Assembly: GCF_001462455.1 (NCBI RefSeq)
Contig: NZ_LNTD01000036.1
Span: 1 to 39,664 of the forward strand
DNA: 39,664 nucleotides
Source: Cellulomonas sp. B6
GTDB taxonomy: Bacteria > Actinomycetota > Actinomycetes > Actinomycetales > Cellulomonadaceae
Direction: 5' to 3'
Under the pieces are notes generated by a model. It saw only the letters and a list, made by a program, of their open reading frames with translations, was not told the origin of the DNA and ran no database searches. Positions within the stretch are counted from its first letter, which is position 1. Every line of letters starts with the position of its first letter. Made by a program: the position numbers and the translations under genes. This document shows positions 9,793-20,515 of the stretch, piece by piece.

Positions 9793-11340
9793 ATGGACAC
9801 CGAGCACATCCTCGAGATGCGCGGCATCACCAAGACCTTCCCGGGCGTCAAGGCGCTCGCGGACGTCACCCTGGCCGTGCGCCGCGGCGAGATCCACGCG
9901 ATCTGCGGCGAGAACGGAGCGGGCAAGTCGACGCTCATGAAGGTGCTGTCGGGCATCTACCCGCACGGCACGTACGAGGGCGACATCGTCCTCGACGGCG
10001 AGGTGCAGGAGTTCCGCGGCATCCGCGACTCCGAGCGCCGCGGCGTCGTCATCATCCACCAGGAGCTCGCGCTCTCGCCGTACCTGTCGATCGCCGAGAA
10101 CATCTTCCTCGGCAACGAGCGCGCCGAGCGCGGCGTGATGGACTGGAACCGCACCAACGCCGAGGCCGCGCGCCTGCTCGCGCGCGTCGGGCTCGCCGAG
10201 CGTCCCGACACGCGCGTCAGCGACATCGGCGTCGGCAAGCAGCAGCTCGTCGAGATCGCCAAGGCGCTGTCGAAGGAGGTGCGGCTCCTCATCCTCGACG
10301 AGCCGACGGCCGCGCTCAACGACGAGGACTCCGCCCACCTGCTGGGCCTGATCCGCGGGCTGCGCGACGAGGGCATCACCTCGATCATCATCAGCCACAA
10401 GCTCAACGAGATCGAGGCGATCGCCGACACCACGACGATCATCCGCGACGGCCAGACCATCGAGTCCCTCGACATGCGCGGCAGCGAGCCGGTCACCGAG
10501 GAGCGCATCATCCGCGGCATGGTCGGCCGCCCGCTCGACCACCGGTTCCCCGACCACACGCCGAGCATCGGCGAGGAGGTGCTGCGGATCGAGGACTGGA
10601 CCGTGCACCACCCCGTCGACCAGACGCGCAAGGTCGTCGACCGCGCGAGCCTGACGGTGCACCGCGGCGAGATCGTCGGGCTCGCCGGCCTCATGGGGGC
10701 GGGCCGCACCGAGCTCGCGATGAGCGTGTTCGGCCGCTCGTACGGCACCCGGATCTCCGGTCGGCTGTACAAGGACGGTCAGGAGATCACGGCCACGACC
10801 GTCCAGCAGGCCATCGCCCACGGCATCGCGTACGCGACCGAGGACCGCAAGCGGTTCGGCCTCAACCTCATCGACACGGTGCAGCACAACGTCTCCGCCG
10901 CCGCGCTCGGCAAGCTCGCACGACGCGGCGTCGTCGACCGCGAGGCCGAGTCGACCGTCGCCGAGGGGTACCGCCAGGAGCTGAACATCAAGACACCGAC
11001 CGTCACGGCGCTGGTCGGCAAGCTCTCGGGCGGCAACCAGCAGAAGGTCGTGCTGTCCAAGTGGATCTACGCCGACCCCGACGTGCTGATCCTCGACGAG
11101 CCGACGCGCGGCATCGACGTCGGTGCCAAGTACGAGATCTACACGATCATCAACAGGCTCGCCGACGCGGGCAAGGGCGTGCTCGTCATCTCCTCCGAGC
11201 TGCCCGAGCTGCTCGGGGTCTGCGACCGCATCTACGCGCTCAGCCAGGGTCGCGTCACGGGCGAGGTGGCCCGCGCCGACGCGACCCAGGAGCACCTCAT
11301 GCACTTCATGACGATGGACAAGGACGGGATCGCCCGATGA
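9793..11340 (+). CDS. mmsA: MmsA-type sugar ABC transporter ATPase, two nucleotide-binding domains (copy 1)
   Basis: A 515-residue cytoplasmic ATPase of the RbsA/AraG/MmsA type, starting at ATG 9793 after GAGGA. The N-terminal domain has an intact Walker A (Gly-Glu-Asn-Gly-Ala-Gly-Lys-Ser-Thr, near residues 41-49), a Gln loop (His-Gln-Glu-Leu-Ala-Leu), a variant signature (Gly-Val-Gly-Lys-Gln-Gln) and Walker B ending Asp-Glu-Pro-Thr. The C-terminal domain has the degenerate Walker A usual for this family (Gly-Leu-Met-Gly-Ala-Gly-Arg-Thr-Glu) but a normal Leu-Ser-Gly-Gly-Asn-Gln-Gln signature and Asp-Glu-Pro-Thr. It energises import through MmsB and overlaps mmsB by ATGA, so the two are probably translationally coupled. 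The length is normal for the family. Confidence 0.94.
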   Translation: MDTEHILEMRGITKTFPGVKALADVTLAVRRGEIHAICGENGAGKSTLMKVLSGIYPHGTYEGDIVLDGEVQEFRGIRDSERRGVVIIHQELALSPYLSIAENIFLGNERAERGVMDWNRTNAEAARLLARVGLAERPDTRVSDIGVGKQQLVEIAKALSKEVRLLILDEPTAALNDEDSAHLLGLIRGLRDEGITSIIISHKLNEIEAIADTTTIIRDGQTIESLDMRGSEPVTEERIIRGMVGRPLDHRFPDHTPSIGEEVLRIEDWTVHHPVDQTRKVVDRASLTVHRGEIVGLAGLMGAGRTELAMSVFGRSYGTRISGRLYKDGQEITATTVQQAIAHGIAYATEDRKRFGLNLIDTVQHNVSAAALGKLARRGVVDREAESTVAEGYRQELNIKTPTVTALVGKLSGGNQQKVVLSKWIYADPDVLILDEPTRGIDVGAKYEIYTIINRLADAGKGVLVISSELPELLGVCDRIYALSQGRVTGEVARADATQEHLMHFMTMDKDGIAR

Positions 11341-12575
11341 GCACCACGACCGACGTCAACGTTCCGTCCCCGACGCCACCGGGCACGCCCCGCGTGCCGC
11401 TCGGGCAGCGGCTGCAGGGCCTGGGCGGCAACGCGCGCCAGTACGGCATCTTCGGCGCGCTCGTCGTCATCATCCTGCTGTTCCAGGTGCTGACCGACGG
11501 CAAGCTGCTGCTCGCCAACAACGTCGCGGCGCTCTTCCAGCAGAACGCGTACGTCATGATCCTCGCGATCGGCATGGTCATGGTCATCGTGGCCGGGCAC
11601 ATCGACCTGTCGGTCGGGTCGGTCGTCGCGTTCGTCGGCGGCGTGGTCGCGGTGACCATGCGCGACCCGATCGGGCTGCCGTGGATCGCCGCCGTGCTCG
11701 TCGGCCTGGCGGTCGGGGCGATGGTCGGGGCGTGGCAGGGGTTCTGGGTCGCCTACGTGGGGATCCCGGCCTTCATCGTCACGCTCGCCGGCATGCTCGT
11801 GTTCCGCGGCCTCGCGCTCGTGATCGTCGGCGAGACGCTCGCCGGGCTGCCGCCGGCGTTCATCCGGATCTCCAAGGGCTCGCTGCCCCCGTGGCTCAAC
11901 TACGTCGGCAACATGGACGGCGTCACGCTGGTCATCGGCGCGCTCGCGGTCGCCGCGATCGTGCTCACGCAGGTCCGCGCGCGTCGCTCGCTGCGGCGGC
12001 ACGACCTGCACGTCGAGGCGCTCGGCCTGTTCGTCACCAAGCTCGCGGCGATCGCCGTCGGCATCGGGATCCTCACCGTCATCCTGTCGTTCTCGGCCGG
12101 TGGCACCCCGATCGTCCTGGTCATCGTGGGCGTGCTCGTCGTCGCCTACTCGTTCCTCATGGGCCGCACGGTCTTCGGGCGGCACATCTACGCGATCGGC
12201 GGCAACCGCTCCGCGGCCGCGCTGTCGGGCGTCAGCACCCGCCGGGTCGACTTCTGGATCTTCGTCAACATGGGTCTGCTCGCGGGGGTCGCGGCGATCG
12301 TCACCACCGCACGCGCGGGCGCCGCGATCGCGGCGGCCGGGCAGAACTTCGAGCTCGACGCGATCGCCGCGTGCTTCATCGGCGGGGCGGCGGTCACCGG
12401 CGGCATCGGTCGGGTGTCGGGGGCGATCGTCGGCGCGCTCATCATGGGCGTGCTCAACATGGGCCTGTCCATCCTGTCGGTCGACCCCGCGTGGCAGATG
12501 GCCATCAAGGGCTTCGTGCTGCTGCTCGCGGTCGCGTTCGACCTGCTCAACAAGCGACGCGCGGGCACGCAGTAG
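11337..12575 (+). CDS. mmsB: MmsB-type sugar ABC transporter permease (copy 1)
   Basis: A 412-residue polytopic membrane protein starting inside the mmsA stop (ATGA). A Pro-rich cytoplasmic N-terminus of about 30 residues precedes roughly ten hydrophobic segments. Family marks include Ala-Ile-Gly-Met-Val-Met-Val-Ile, Gly-His-Ile-Asp-Leu-Ser-Val-Gly-Ser, [14 protein letters not shown], and the cytoplasmic loop [10 protein letters not shown] that contacts the ATPase. It forms the sugar channel with MmsA and ChvE. A short charged stretch between the middle helices (near residues 215-225) is a cytoplasmic loop usual for the MmsB branch. It is followed after 48 bases by the ROK regulator. Confidence 0.93.
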   Translation: MSTTTDVNVPSPTPPGTPRVPLGQRLQGLGGNARQYGIFGALVVIILLFQVLTDGKLLLANNVAALFQQNAYVMILAIGMVMVIVAGHIDLSVGSVVAFVGGVVAVTMRDPIGLPWIAAVLVGLAVGAMVGAWQGFWVAYVGIPAFIVTLAGMLVFRGLALVIVGETLAGLPPAFIRISKGSLPPWLNYVGNMDGVTLVIGALAVAAIVLTQVRARRSLRRHDLHVEALGLFVTKLAAIAVGIGILTVILSFSAGGTPIVLVIVGVLVVAYSFLMGRTVFGRHIYAIGGNRSAAALSGVSTRRVDFWIFVNMGLLAGVAAIVTTARAGAAIAAAGQNFELDAIAACFIGGAAVTGGIGRVSGAIVGALIMGVLNMGLSILSVDPAWQMAIKGFVLLLAVAFDLLNKRRAGTQ

Positions 12576-12611
12576 AACCGGACGTGCGTCCGTGAGCGGC
12601 GTGGGCGCCGG

Positions 12612-12617
12612 TAGGTT
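12612..12617 (+). promoter_or_regulatory. Candidate -10 element placing ROK regulator 1 on a leaderless transcript
   Basis: TAGGTT ends 6 bases before the GTG start at 12624, the spacing expected when transcription begins at the start codon. No Shine-Dalgarno sequence is present. A weak 5-bp hairpin lies just upstream (12579-12592). The regulator can therefore be expressed independently of the transporter operon. Confidence 0.5.
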
Positions 12618-12623
12618 GCCCTC

Positions 12624-13895
12624 GTGAGCAGGCGAGCGGGTGCGGCGGGCTCGCAGACCGCCCTGCGCGAGGCCAACAAGGCGCTCGTCGTCGGCACGGT
12701 GCAGCGGTACGGCGGGCTCACGCAGGTCGAGCTCGCCGCCGCCACCGGGCTGTCCCAGGCGACGGTGTCGACGATCGTCCGCGAGCTGCTCGCCGCGGGG
12801 ATCGTCGACACTGCCGTCACGACGCGCAGCGGGCGGCGCGCGCAGCTCGTCACGCTCGCGCGCCGGGTCGGGCTCGCGGTCGGCATCCAGGTGGGCCACC
12901 GGCACCTGCGCGTCGTGCTGGGCGACTTCGCGCACGAGGTCGTCGCCGAGCAGATGCTGCCGCTGCCGTTCGAGCACCCGTCGGACACGACGCTCGACCG
13001 GGGCGCGCTGCTCGTCATGGACCTGCTCGAGCGCATCGGCTCGGACCTCGAGGACGTCGTCGCGATCGGGCTGGGCGTGCCCGCACCCGTCGACGTCGAC
13101 ACGGGCGTCGTGTCGGTCCCGGGGCTGCTGCGCGGCTGGGAGGACGAGCACCTCGCGCAGGTGCTCACCGAGCGGCTGGGCCGCCCGGTGCTCGTCGACA
13201 ACGACGCGAACCTGGGCGCGCTGGCCGAGGCCACGCTCGGTGCCGCGCGCGGGTACCGCGACGCCGTCTACGTGCGCGCGTCGTACGGCATCGGGGCGGG
13301 CATCGTGCTGGGCGGGCAGGTGCACCGGGGGTTCGCCGGCACGGCGGGGGAGATCGGCCACGTGCAGGTGGACCCCACCGGGCACATCTGCCGGTGCGGC
13401 TCGCGCGGCTGCCTCGACACCGTGGTCGGCGCGAACGCGCTCGTCGAGCCGCTGCGGGCGTCCCACGGGTCGCTCGCGCTGCGCGACGTCATCGCGCGGG
13501 CGCGGGACGGCGACCCGGGGTCGTCGCGCGTGGTGGCCGACGCGGGCGCCGTGATCGGGTCGGTGCTGGCCGGCCTCGGGACGAGCATGAACCCGCAGTG
13601 CGTGGTCGTCGGGGGCGAGCTGGCGGAGACCGGGGAGGTGCTGCTCGGTCCGCTGCGCGAGGCGCTGCAGCGCCGCGTGCTGCTCAACCAGGTCGCACCG
13701 CTCGAGGTCGTGCCGGCCGCGCTGGGGCAGCGGGCCGAGGTGATGGGTGCGCTCGTGCTCGCGCTGCGGTCGGCCGACGTGCCGGTGCGCGCCGAGGACG
13801 ACGCGGCCCCGGTGGGCGCGCCACCGGGCGACGGCCGACGGGACGGTGCGCGGGAGGAGCAGGGCGAGGGTGGGCGGGACGACGACCGGGGTTGA
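12624..13895 (+). CDS. ROK-family transcriptional regulator (copy 1)
   Basis: A 423-residue protein with an N-terminal winged helix (Leu-Thr-Gln-Val-Glu-Leu...Ser-Gln-Ala-Thr-Val-Ser, about residues 32-61) and a ROK domain. The zinc-site pattern Cys256-Arg-Cys258-Gly-Ser-Arg-Gly-Cys263 and the Glu-Ile-Gly-His segment before it are intact, as is the Asn-Asp-Ala-Asn element that carries the catalytic Asp in sugar kinases. The phosphate-binding Asp-x-Gly-Gly-Thr motif of ROK kinases is replaced (Gln-Val-Gly-His-Arg-His), so it should sense sugar but not phosphorylate it. The C-terminus has a charged Gly/Asp/Arg-rich tail of about 40 residues that is missing from the paralogue at 19275. It probably controls the cassette around it. 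It may start its own leaderless transcript. Confidence 0.88.
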   Translation: MSRRAGAAGSQTALREANKALVVGTVQRYGGLTQVELAAATGLSQATVSTIVRELLAAGIVDTAVTTRSGRRAQLVTLARRVGLAVGIQVGHRHLRVVLGDFAHEVVAEQMLPLPFEHPSDTTLDRGALLVMDLLERIGSDLEDVVAIGLGVPAPVDVDTGVVSVPGLLRGWEDEHLAQVLTERLGRPVLVDNDANLGALAEATLGAARGYRDAVYVRASYGIGAGIVLGGQVHRGFAGTAGEIGHVQVDPTGHICRCGSRGCLDTVVGANALVEPLRASHGSLALRDVIARARDGDPGSSRVVADAGAVIGSVLAGLGTSMNPQCVVVGGELAETGEVLLGPLREALQRRVLLNQVAPLEVVPAALGQRAEVMGALVLALRSADVPVRAEDDAAPVGAPPGDGRRDGAREEQGEGGRDDDRG

Positions 13896-13920
13896 CCGGG
13901 GCAGGGGTGCGGGATTCACT
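13892..13920 (+). promoter_or_regulatory. Candidate promoter for the single-domain ATPase (copy 1)
   Basis: TTGACC (13892-13897), a 17-base spacer and TTCACT (13915-13920); the -35 overlaps the ROK stop codon. The equivalent position in cassette 2 has TTGACG-17-AAGACT. The similar placement supports separate transcription of this ATPase. The -10 match is weak. Confidence 0.35.
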
Positions 13921-14009
13921 GCACCGAGCACGGTCGCGAGGAGCACGAGCACGGGCACGCGCCGCGAGGGCACGTGGCGCCAGGGCACGCAGAGCGGACG
14001 GGGTCGACG

Positions 14010-14789
14010 ATGACCGAGGCGACGAGGACGCCGCTGCTGTCGATGCGCGGCATCAGCAAGAGGTTCGGCGGGGTCGAGGCGCTCGTGGGGGTCGACCTCG
14101 AGGTGCACCGGGGTGAGGTCGTCGCGCTGGTGGGGGACAACGCGGCCGGGAAGTCCACGCTCGCGAAGATGGTCGCGGGCGTCCTGACGCCCGACGCCGG
14201 GCTGATCGAGATCGACGGCGTCCCCGTGACGATCCCGACGCCGGCCGCCGCGCACGCGCTGGGGGTCGCGACGGTGTTCCAGGAGCTCGCGCTGTGCGAC
14301 AACCTCGACGTGACGTCGAACCTGTTCCTGGGGCGCGAGCTGCGCGACGGCCGCGGCGCGCGCGACGACGAGCGCATGGAGCAGGTCGCGCGGCAGATCC
14401 TGCGCGACCTCACGAGCCGCATCCCGACGGTCCGCGTCCCGCTGTCGCACCTGTCGGCCGGGCAGCGGCAGGCCGTCGCGATCGCGCGCACGCTCATCGG
14501 CTCGCCGCGCCTCGTGGTGCTCGACGAGCCGACGGCCTCGCTGTCGGTCGCGCAGACGGCCGAGGTGCTCGTGCACATCGAGGGGCTGCGCGACCTGGGG
14601 CTGGGGGTCGTGCTCATCAGCCACAACATGACCGACGTGCGGTCGGTCGCGGACCGCGTCGAGGTGCTGCGGCACGGCCGCAACAACGGGTCGTTCGACG
14701 CGCGGTCGACGGGCTACGAGCACATCATCGCCGCGATCACGGGGGCGTCGCGGGCGGCGACGCCCCGTCCGGTGCCGCTGCGGTCCTGA
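14010..14789 (+). CDS. Single-domain FrcA-like sugar ABC ATPase without its own permease (copy 1)
   Basis: A 259-residue ATP-binding protein resembling the FrcA type (one nucleotide-binding domain) rather than the twin-domain MmsA. ATG 14010 gives the normal family length; GTG 13974 is possible. The Shine-Dalgarno site is weak. Walker A is Gly-Asp-Asn-Ala-Ala-Gly-Lys-Ser-Thr, the Gln loop Phe-Gln-Glu-Leu-Ala, the signature Leu-Ser-Ala-Gly-Gln-Arg-Gln, Walker B ends Leu-Asp-Glu-Pro-Thr, and the switch is Ile-Ser-His-Asn. All catalytic elements are present, so it should hydrolyse ATP. No FrcB/FrcC-like partner follows it. The upstream cassette already has a two-domain ATPase, so this protein may serve MmsB, a permease elsewhere, or a regulatory role. 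A close paralogue lies at 20554. Confidence 0.87.
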   Translation: MTEATRTPLLSMRGISKRFGGVEALVGVDLEVHRGEVVALVGDNAAGKSTLAKMVAGVLTPDAGLIEIDGVPVTIPTPAAAHALGVATVFQELALCDNLDVTSNLFLGRELRDGRGARDDERMEQVARQILRDLTSRIPTVRVPLSHLSAGQRQAVAIARTLIGSPRLVVLDEPTASLSVAQTAEVLVHIEGLRDLGLGVVLISHNMTDVRSVADRVEVLRHGRNNGSFDARSTGYEHIIAAITGASRAATPRPVPLRS

Positions 14790-15187
14790 GCGCGGCCCGG
14801 CCGGTCGCCCGCCGGGCGAGGACTCCTCGCTCCGGCCGTGGACCGTGTGCACCGCAGAGCGCTGGGTGCGGGTCCCGAACCCGAGCCGCGGCGCCAGCGG
14901 GCGGGCGTCTCACCCGCTGCGTGAGCGACATCGCCGTGGTCGCGCTCCCAGATCACCCGGGAGGCGCAGCGGGACCAAGTTGTGATGAGTTCGTGACCGA
15001 GAAGGCATCGTTCCCGGTTGACTTCGGGTTCCGAACTTAAGCATGGTTGTCCCGCTGCACCGGGACGAGGACGACCCCCGTCGCGTCCGAGGCAGCCGGG
15101 TACGTCCGGTGGGACCGGCACAGCAGCCGCGTCCGCTCCCGAGCAGATCGGGACCGGGAACCTCTCGACGACGAGAAGGAGCACACG
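14790..15187 (+). other. 398-base intergenic region between the two sugar cassettes
   Basis: No coding gene is convincing here. The first part (about 14806-14830) holds short GC-rich inverted repeats: CGCCC/GGGCG at 14806-14818 and GCGAGGA-C-TCCTCGC at 14816-14830, which may end cassette 1 transcription. The second half holds the cassette 2 promoter and palindrome (15018-15047), then a leader with two 6-bp hairpins (15049-15066 and 15137-15153) before the chvE start. Confidence 0.6.
15018..15047 (+). promoter_or_regulatory. Promoter and candidate operator of sugar cassette 2
   Basis: TTGACT (15018-15023), an 18-base spacer and CATGGT (15042-15047) form a plausible promoter. The palindrome TTCGGGTTCCGAA (15023-15035, 5-bp arms around GTT) sits between the two boxes. 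Its pattern matches the 13-mer at 8465-8477 in the cassette 1 promoter. A repressor there would block RNA polymerase. ROK binding is inferred. Confidence 0.45.
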
Positions 15188-16345
15188 ATGCGACGCAAGT
15201 TCACCATGGTGGCGGCGGCCGGGGCGCTCGCGCTCGGCCTCGCGGCCTGCGGCGGCGGCGGTGCCGGCGCGGGCGGTGGCGGCACCGAGGGCGCCGGCGG
15301 CGGCGCCGACCCCAGCGAGATCACGATCGGCGTCGCCATGCCGACCGAGACCTCCGAGCGGTGGATCGCCGACGGCAAGGCCGTCAAGAAGGGCCTCGAG
15401 GACCTCGGGTACAAGGTCAACCTGCAGTACGCGGGCGACGACATCCCGACCCAGACCCAGCAGATCGACCAGATGATCACGAGCGGCGCCGACGTCCTCA
15501 TCATCGCCTCGATCGACGGCACCGCCCTCACGAGCCAGCTCGAGAGCGCCGCCGCGCAGAACATCCCGGTCATCGCCTACGACCGCCTCATCCGCGACAG
15601 CGAGAACGTCGACTTCTACGTCACGTTCGACAACTTCGCGGTCGGCGTCGCGCAGGGCACCGCCCTCCTGCAGGGCATGGGCCTCATCGACGCCTCGGGC
15701 GTCGCGATCCAGGGCGTCCAGGGGCCGCTCAACATCGAGCTGTTCGCCGGCTCGCCCGACGACAACAACGCCGGGTTCTTCTTCGACGGCGCGATGTCCG
15801 TGCTCCAGCCGTACATCGACAACGGCACGCTCGTCGTGAAGTCCGGCCAGACCGACTTCGACACGGTCGCCACGCTGCGCTGGTCGCAGGAGGCCGCCCA
15901 GAAGCGCATGGAGGACCTGCTCACCTCCACGTACTCCGACGGCTCCAAGCTCTCGGGCGTGCTCTCGCCGTTCGACGGCATCTCGCGCGGAATCATCACG
16001 GCGCTCCAGGGCGTCGGTCAGGGCCCGACGATCGAGGCCGGCCTGCCCATCGTCACCGGCCAGGACGCCGAGATCGCGTCGGTCAAGCTCATCAACGACG
16101 GCGTGCAGTCCTCGACGATCTTCAAGGACACGCGCAAGCTCGCCGACCAGTCGATCAAGGTCGCCGAGGCGTTCGTCAAGGGTGAGAAGCCCGAGGCCAA
16201 CGACACCGAGACGTACGACAACGGCAAGAAGGTCGTGCCGTCCTACCTGCTGACGGTCGACACCGTCTTCGCCGAGGACATCGTCCCGCTGCTCGTCGAC
16301 TCGGGCTACTGGACCGAGGCCCAGGTCGAGTCGGGCGTCGCCTGA
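15188..16345 (+). CDS. chvE: ChvE-type multiple-monosaccharide ABC transporter binding lipoprotein (copy 2)
   Basis: A 385-residue lipoprotein with ATG at 15188 behind GAAGGAG. The signal peptide ends Gly-Leu-Ala-Ala before Cys21 and is followed by a long Gly-rich tether. It shares the family marks with the copy at 8585: Ser-Glu-Arg-Trp, Ala-Ser-Ile-Asp-Gly-Thr-Ala-Leu, Ile-Ala-Tyr-Asp-Arg-Leu-Ile, Gly-Ser-Pro-Asp-Asp-Asn-Asn-Ala and Thr-Gly-Gln-Asp-Ala-Glu. It differs over much of the rest, including the second strand region and the C-terminal lobe, so this is not a recent duplicate and the ligand may differ. It has a short insertion (Val-Ala-Ile-Gln-Gly-Val-Gln-Gly) before the Gly-Ser-Pro-Asp segment. 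It is first in the second chvE-mmsA-mmsB operon. Confidence 0.9.
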   Translation: MRRKFTMVAAAGALALGLAACGGGGAGAGGGGTEGAGGGADPSEITIGVAMPTETSERWIADGKAVKKGLEDLGYKVNLQYAGDDIPTQTQQIDQMITSGADVLIIASIDGTALTSQLESAAAQNIPVIAYDRLIRDSENVDFYVTFDNFAVGVAQGTALLQGMGLIDASGVAIQGVQGPLNIELFAGSPDDNNAGFFFDGAMSVLQPYIDNGTLVVKSGQTDFDTVATLRWSQEAAQKRMEDLLTSTYSDGSKLSGVLSPFDGISRGIITALQGVGQGPTIEAGLPIVTGQDAEIASVKLINDGVQSSTIFKDTRKLADQSIKVAEAFVKGEKPEANDTETYDNGKKVVPSYLLTVDTVFAEDIVPLLVDSGYWTEAQVESGVA

Positions 16346-16351
16346 CCCGGT

Positions 16352-16390
16352 GACGCGGCCCGGCCGGGCGATCCCCGGCCGGGCCGCGTC
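16352..16390 (+). other. Intergenic 17-bp hairpin between chvE and mmsA (copy 2)
   Basis: Arms 16352-16368 and 16374-16390 are perfect complements with a 5-base loop, starting 7 bases after the chvE stop. Position and loop size equal those of the hairpin at 9731-9765, but the stem sequence is different. A role in differential expression of binding protein and transporter is likely. Confidence 0.7.
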
Positions 16391-16430
16391 CCCACCGCCC
16401 GCCATCCGACCACCACTGAACGGAGGGGTC

Positions 16431-17983
<1,553 letters not shown>

Positions 17984-17987
<4 letters not shown>

Positions 17988-19162
17988 CGGCCATCGCCGG
18001 CTTCCGCGAGATGGTGACGCGGAACCTCCGCCAGAGCGGCATCTTCGTCGCGTTCCTCGTGATCGTCGCGCTCTTCTCGTTCCTGAACTCGAACTTCCTG
18101 AGCCCGGGCAACCTCACGAACATCGTCCTGCAGTACTCGTACATCCTGATCCTCGCGATCGGCATGGTCATGGTGATCGTGCTGGGGCAGATCGACCTGT
18201 CGGTCGGCTCGGTCGTCGCCCTCACGGGCGCCGTGTCCGCGGTCCTCGTGATCCGCCACGGCCAGCCCTGGTGGGTCGGCGTGCTCGCGGCGCTCGCCGT
18301 CGGCGTCGTGGTCGGAATGTGGCAGGGCTTCTGGGTCGCCTACGTGGGCATCCCCGGGTTCATCGTCACGCTGGCCGGCATGCTGCTGTTCCGCGGTCTC
18401 GCGCAGCGCGTGCTCGACAACGTCTCGCTGTCGCCGTTCGGCGGCACGTACTACGACATCGCGAACGGCTTCTCGACCAACGGCCTGCTCGGCGGCTACG
18501 GCGTGGACGTGTTCACGCTCGTGATCTTCGGCATCGCGGTGGTCGGGTTCGGCGTCAGCCAGTGGCGCACCCGGATGGGCCGCATCGCGTACCAGCAGGT
18601 CGTCGAGGCGCTCCCGCTGTTCGTCCTCAAGCTCGTCGCGATCGCCGCGGTCGTCATGTGGTTCGGCTACCAGCTCGCGCAGTCGCGCGGCCTGCCGAAC
18701 ATCCTCATCGTGCTCGCCGTGCTGATCCTGGCCTACTCGGTCATCACGCAGCGCTCGGTGTTCGGGCGTCACATCTACGCGATCGGCGGCAACCTCAACG
18801 CCGCGCAGCTGTCGGGCGTCAAGGTCCGGCAGGTGACGTTCTGGACGTTCGTCAACATGGGCCTGCTGGCCGGTGTCGCGGGTGTCGTGTTCTCGTCCCG
18901 CATGAACGGCGCGCAGCCGGGCGCGGGCAACATGTTCGAGCTCGACGCGATCGCCGCGGCCTTCATCGGCGGCGCATCGACGACCGGTGGCGTCGGCCGC
19001 GTGACGGGTGCCATGACCGGTGCGCTGATCATGGCCGTCATGAGCAACGGCATGCAGCTCATGGGTGTCCCGCAGTCGGTCCAGCAGATGGTCAAGGGCC
19101 TCGTGCTGCTGCTGGCCGTCGCGTTCGACGTCTGGAACAAGCGGCGCGCCGAGGCGCGCTGA
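17984..19162 (+). CDS. mmsB: MmsB-type sugar ABC transporter permease (copy 2)
   Basis: A 392-residue permease whose ATG overlaps the mmsA stop. It lacks the Pro-rich N-terminal extension of copy 1. About ten hydrophobic segments are seen, with the family marks Ala-Ile-Gly-Met-Val-Met-Val-Ile, Gly-Gln-Ile-Asp-Leu-Ser-Val-Gly-Ser, [14 protein letters not shown], and the [10 protein letters not shown] loop. It forms the import channel with the ATPase at 16431 and the lipoprotein at 15188. A perfect 22-bp hairpin follows the stop, so the transporter transcript probably ends there and the ROK gene is transcribed separately. Confidence 0.93.
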
Positions 19163-19165
19163 CCC

Positions 19166-19213
19166 CACGTCGCGCGCCCCGCACCGGACCGCCGGTGCGG
19201 GGCGCGCGACGTG
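19166..19213 (+). terminator. 22-bp perfect hairpin terminator after mmsB copy 2
   Basis: Arms 19166-19187 and 19192-19213 are exact inverted repeats with a 4-base loop, starting 4 bases after the stop. No T-run follows. It separates the transporter operon from the downstream ROK gene. Cassette 1 has only a 5-bp hairpin at the equivalent place. Confidence 0.82.
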
Positions 19214-19260
19214 CACCCCGGACGGGACCGACGTGCGCGTCGGTGCCCAGGTCCGACCGC

Positions 19261-19266
19261 TAGGCT
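19261..19266 (+). promoter_or_regulatory. Candidate -10 element for ROK regulator 2
   Basis: TAGGCT lies 8 bases before GTG 19275, fitting a leaderless transcript that begins at or next to the start codon. If translation instead begins at ATG 19287, the short GAGGGGA sequence in between could act as ribosome-binding site. Confidence 0.45.
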
Positions 19267-19274
19267 CGGCCGAC

Positions 19275-20480
19275 GTGAGGGGACCGATGTCGGGATCGCA
19301 GTCGTCCCTGCGGGGCGCCAACCGCGCGCTCGTCGTCGAGACCGTCAAGCGCTACGGCGGCCTCACCCAGGTCGAGCTGACCGCGGCCACCGGCCTGTCG
19401 CCCGCGACCGTGAGCTCGATCGTCAAGGAGCTCCTCGCGGCCGGCGCCGTCGACACGCACAGCACGATCCGCTCGGGGCGCCGCGCCCAGCTCGTCACGA
19501 TCGCGCGGCAGACCGGGCTGGCGGCCGGGGTCGACGTCGGTCCGCGCCACCTGCGCGTCGCCCTCGGCGACGTGACGCGCGAGATCGTCGCCGAGCAGAC
19601 GCTCCCGCTGCCGGCCGACCACCGCGCCGACACGACGCTCGACCGGGTCGCGCTCCTGGTCATCGACCTGCTCGAGCGCGTCGGCGCAACGATCGACGAG
19701 CTGGTCGGGCTGGGTGTCGGGCTGCCGGCACCCGTCGAGCCCGGCACCGGGCTGGTGACCGTGCGGGGGCTGCTGCGCGGCTGGGACGAGGTCCCGGTCG
19801 TGCACGTGCTGTCCAAGCGACTGGCCAAGCCCGTGCTGGTCGACAACAACGCGAACCTCGGGGCGCTCGCCGAGAGCCGGTTCGGTGCCGCACGCGGCTA
19901 CCAGGACGCCGTGTACGTCGCGGCCGGCGCCGGGACGGGCGCCGGCATCATCCTGTCGGGGCACCTGCACCGCGGGTTCGGCGGCACGGCGGGTGAGATC
20001 GGGCACGTGCAGGTCGACCCGCAGGGTCGCATCTGCCGGTGCGGCAGCCGCGGCTGCCTCGACACGGTGGTCGGGTACCCGGCGCTCGTCGAGCCGCTCA
20101 CCGTCAGCCACGGCACGCTCACGCTGCGCGACCTCGTGCAGCACGCGGTCGACGGGGACCCCGGCTGCCGGCAGGTCGTGGCGGACGCCGGCGCCGTGAT
20201 CGGCGGCGTCGTCGCGGGCATGGCGATGGTGGTCAACCCGCAGTGCGTGGTCATCGGCGGCGAGCTCGCCGAGACGGGCGACCTGCTCGTGCAGCCGATG
20301 CGCGAGGCCATCTCGCGGCGGGTGCCGCTCAACCAGATGGTCACGCTCGACGTGGTGCCGGGCGACCTGGGGGTGCGGGCCAAGGTGCTGGGCGCGCTCG
20401 CGCTGGTCCTCGAGGCCACCGACCAGGCGGGTGCGGACGGTGCCGGGCCGGGCGTCGGCGTCGACGTCCGTGAGGGCTGA
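19275..20480 (+). CDS. ROK-family transcriptional regulator (copy 2)
   Basis: About 401 residues from GTG 19275, or 397 from ATG 19287. It has an N-terminal winged helix (Leu-Thr-Gln-Val-Glu-Leu...Ser-Pro-Ala-Thr-Val-Ser) and a ROK domain with Glu-Ile-Gly-His and the zinc pattern Cys-Arg-Cys-Gly-Ser-Arg-Gly-Cys intact. The kinase phosphate motif is altered (Asp-Val-Gly-Pro-Arg-His-Leu), as in copy 1, so it is a sensor and not a kinase. It resembles the regulator at 12624 almost throughout but lacks the charged C-terminal tail. It likely represses or activates the second chvE-mmsAB operon, and cross-talk with the other ROK protein is possible given similar promoter palindromes. Confidence 0.88.
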   Translation: MRGPMSGSQSSLRGANRALVVETVKRYGGLTQVELTAATGLSPATVSSIVKELLAAGAVDTHSTIRSGRRAQLVTIARQTGLAAGVDVGPRHLRVALGDVTREIVAEQTLPLPADHRADTTLDRVALLVIDLLERVGATIDELVGLGVGLPAPVEPGTGLVTVRGLLRGWDEVPVVHVLSKRLAKPVLVDNNANLGALAESRFGAARGYQDAVYVAAGAGTGAGIILSGHLHRGFGGTAGEIGHVQVDPQGRICRCGSRGCLDTVVGYPALVEPLTVSHGTLTLRDLVQHAVDGDPGCRQVVADAGAVIGGVVAGMAMVVNPQCVVIGGELAETGDLLVQPMREAISRRVPLNQMVTLDVVPGDLGVRAKVLGALALVLEATDQAGADGAGPGVGVDVREG

Positions 20481-20515
20481 CCGGAGGGTGGCCGGGAGCA
20501 AGGTGGCGGACAGGT

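Noticed and set aside
11232-14852. A continuous minus-strand open frame of about 1,200 codons across mmsB, ROK and ATPase
   Set aside because: It spans several well-supported plus-strand genes and their gaps, and its translation is low-complexity Arg/Asp/His-rich. It is not a gene.
14790-15187. A small gene in the gap between the cassettes
   Set aside because: Short open frames here have no ribosome-binding site and no recognisable protein pattern. The stretch is better explained by terminator, promoter and leader elements.
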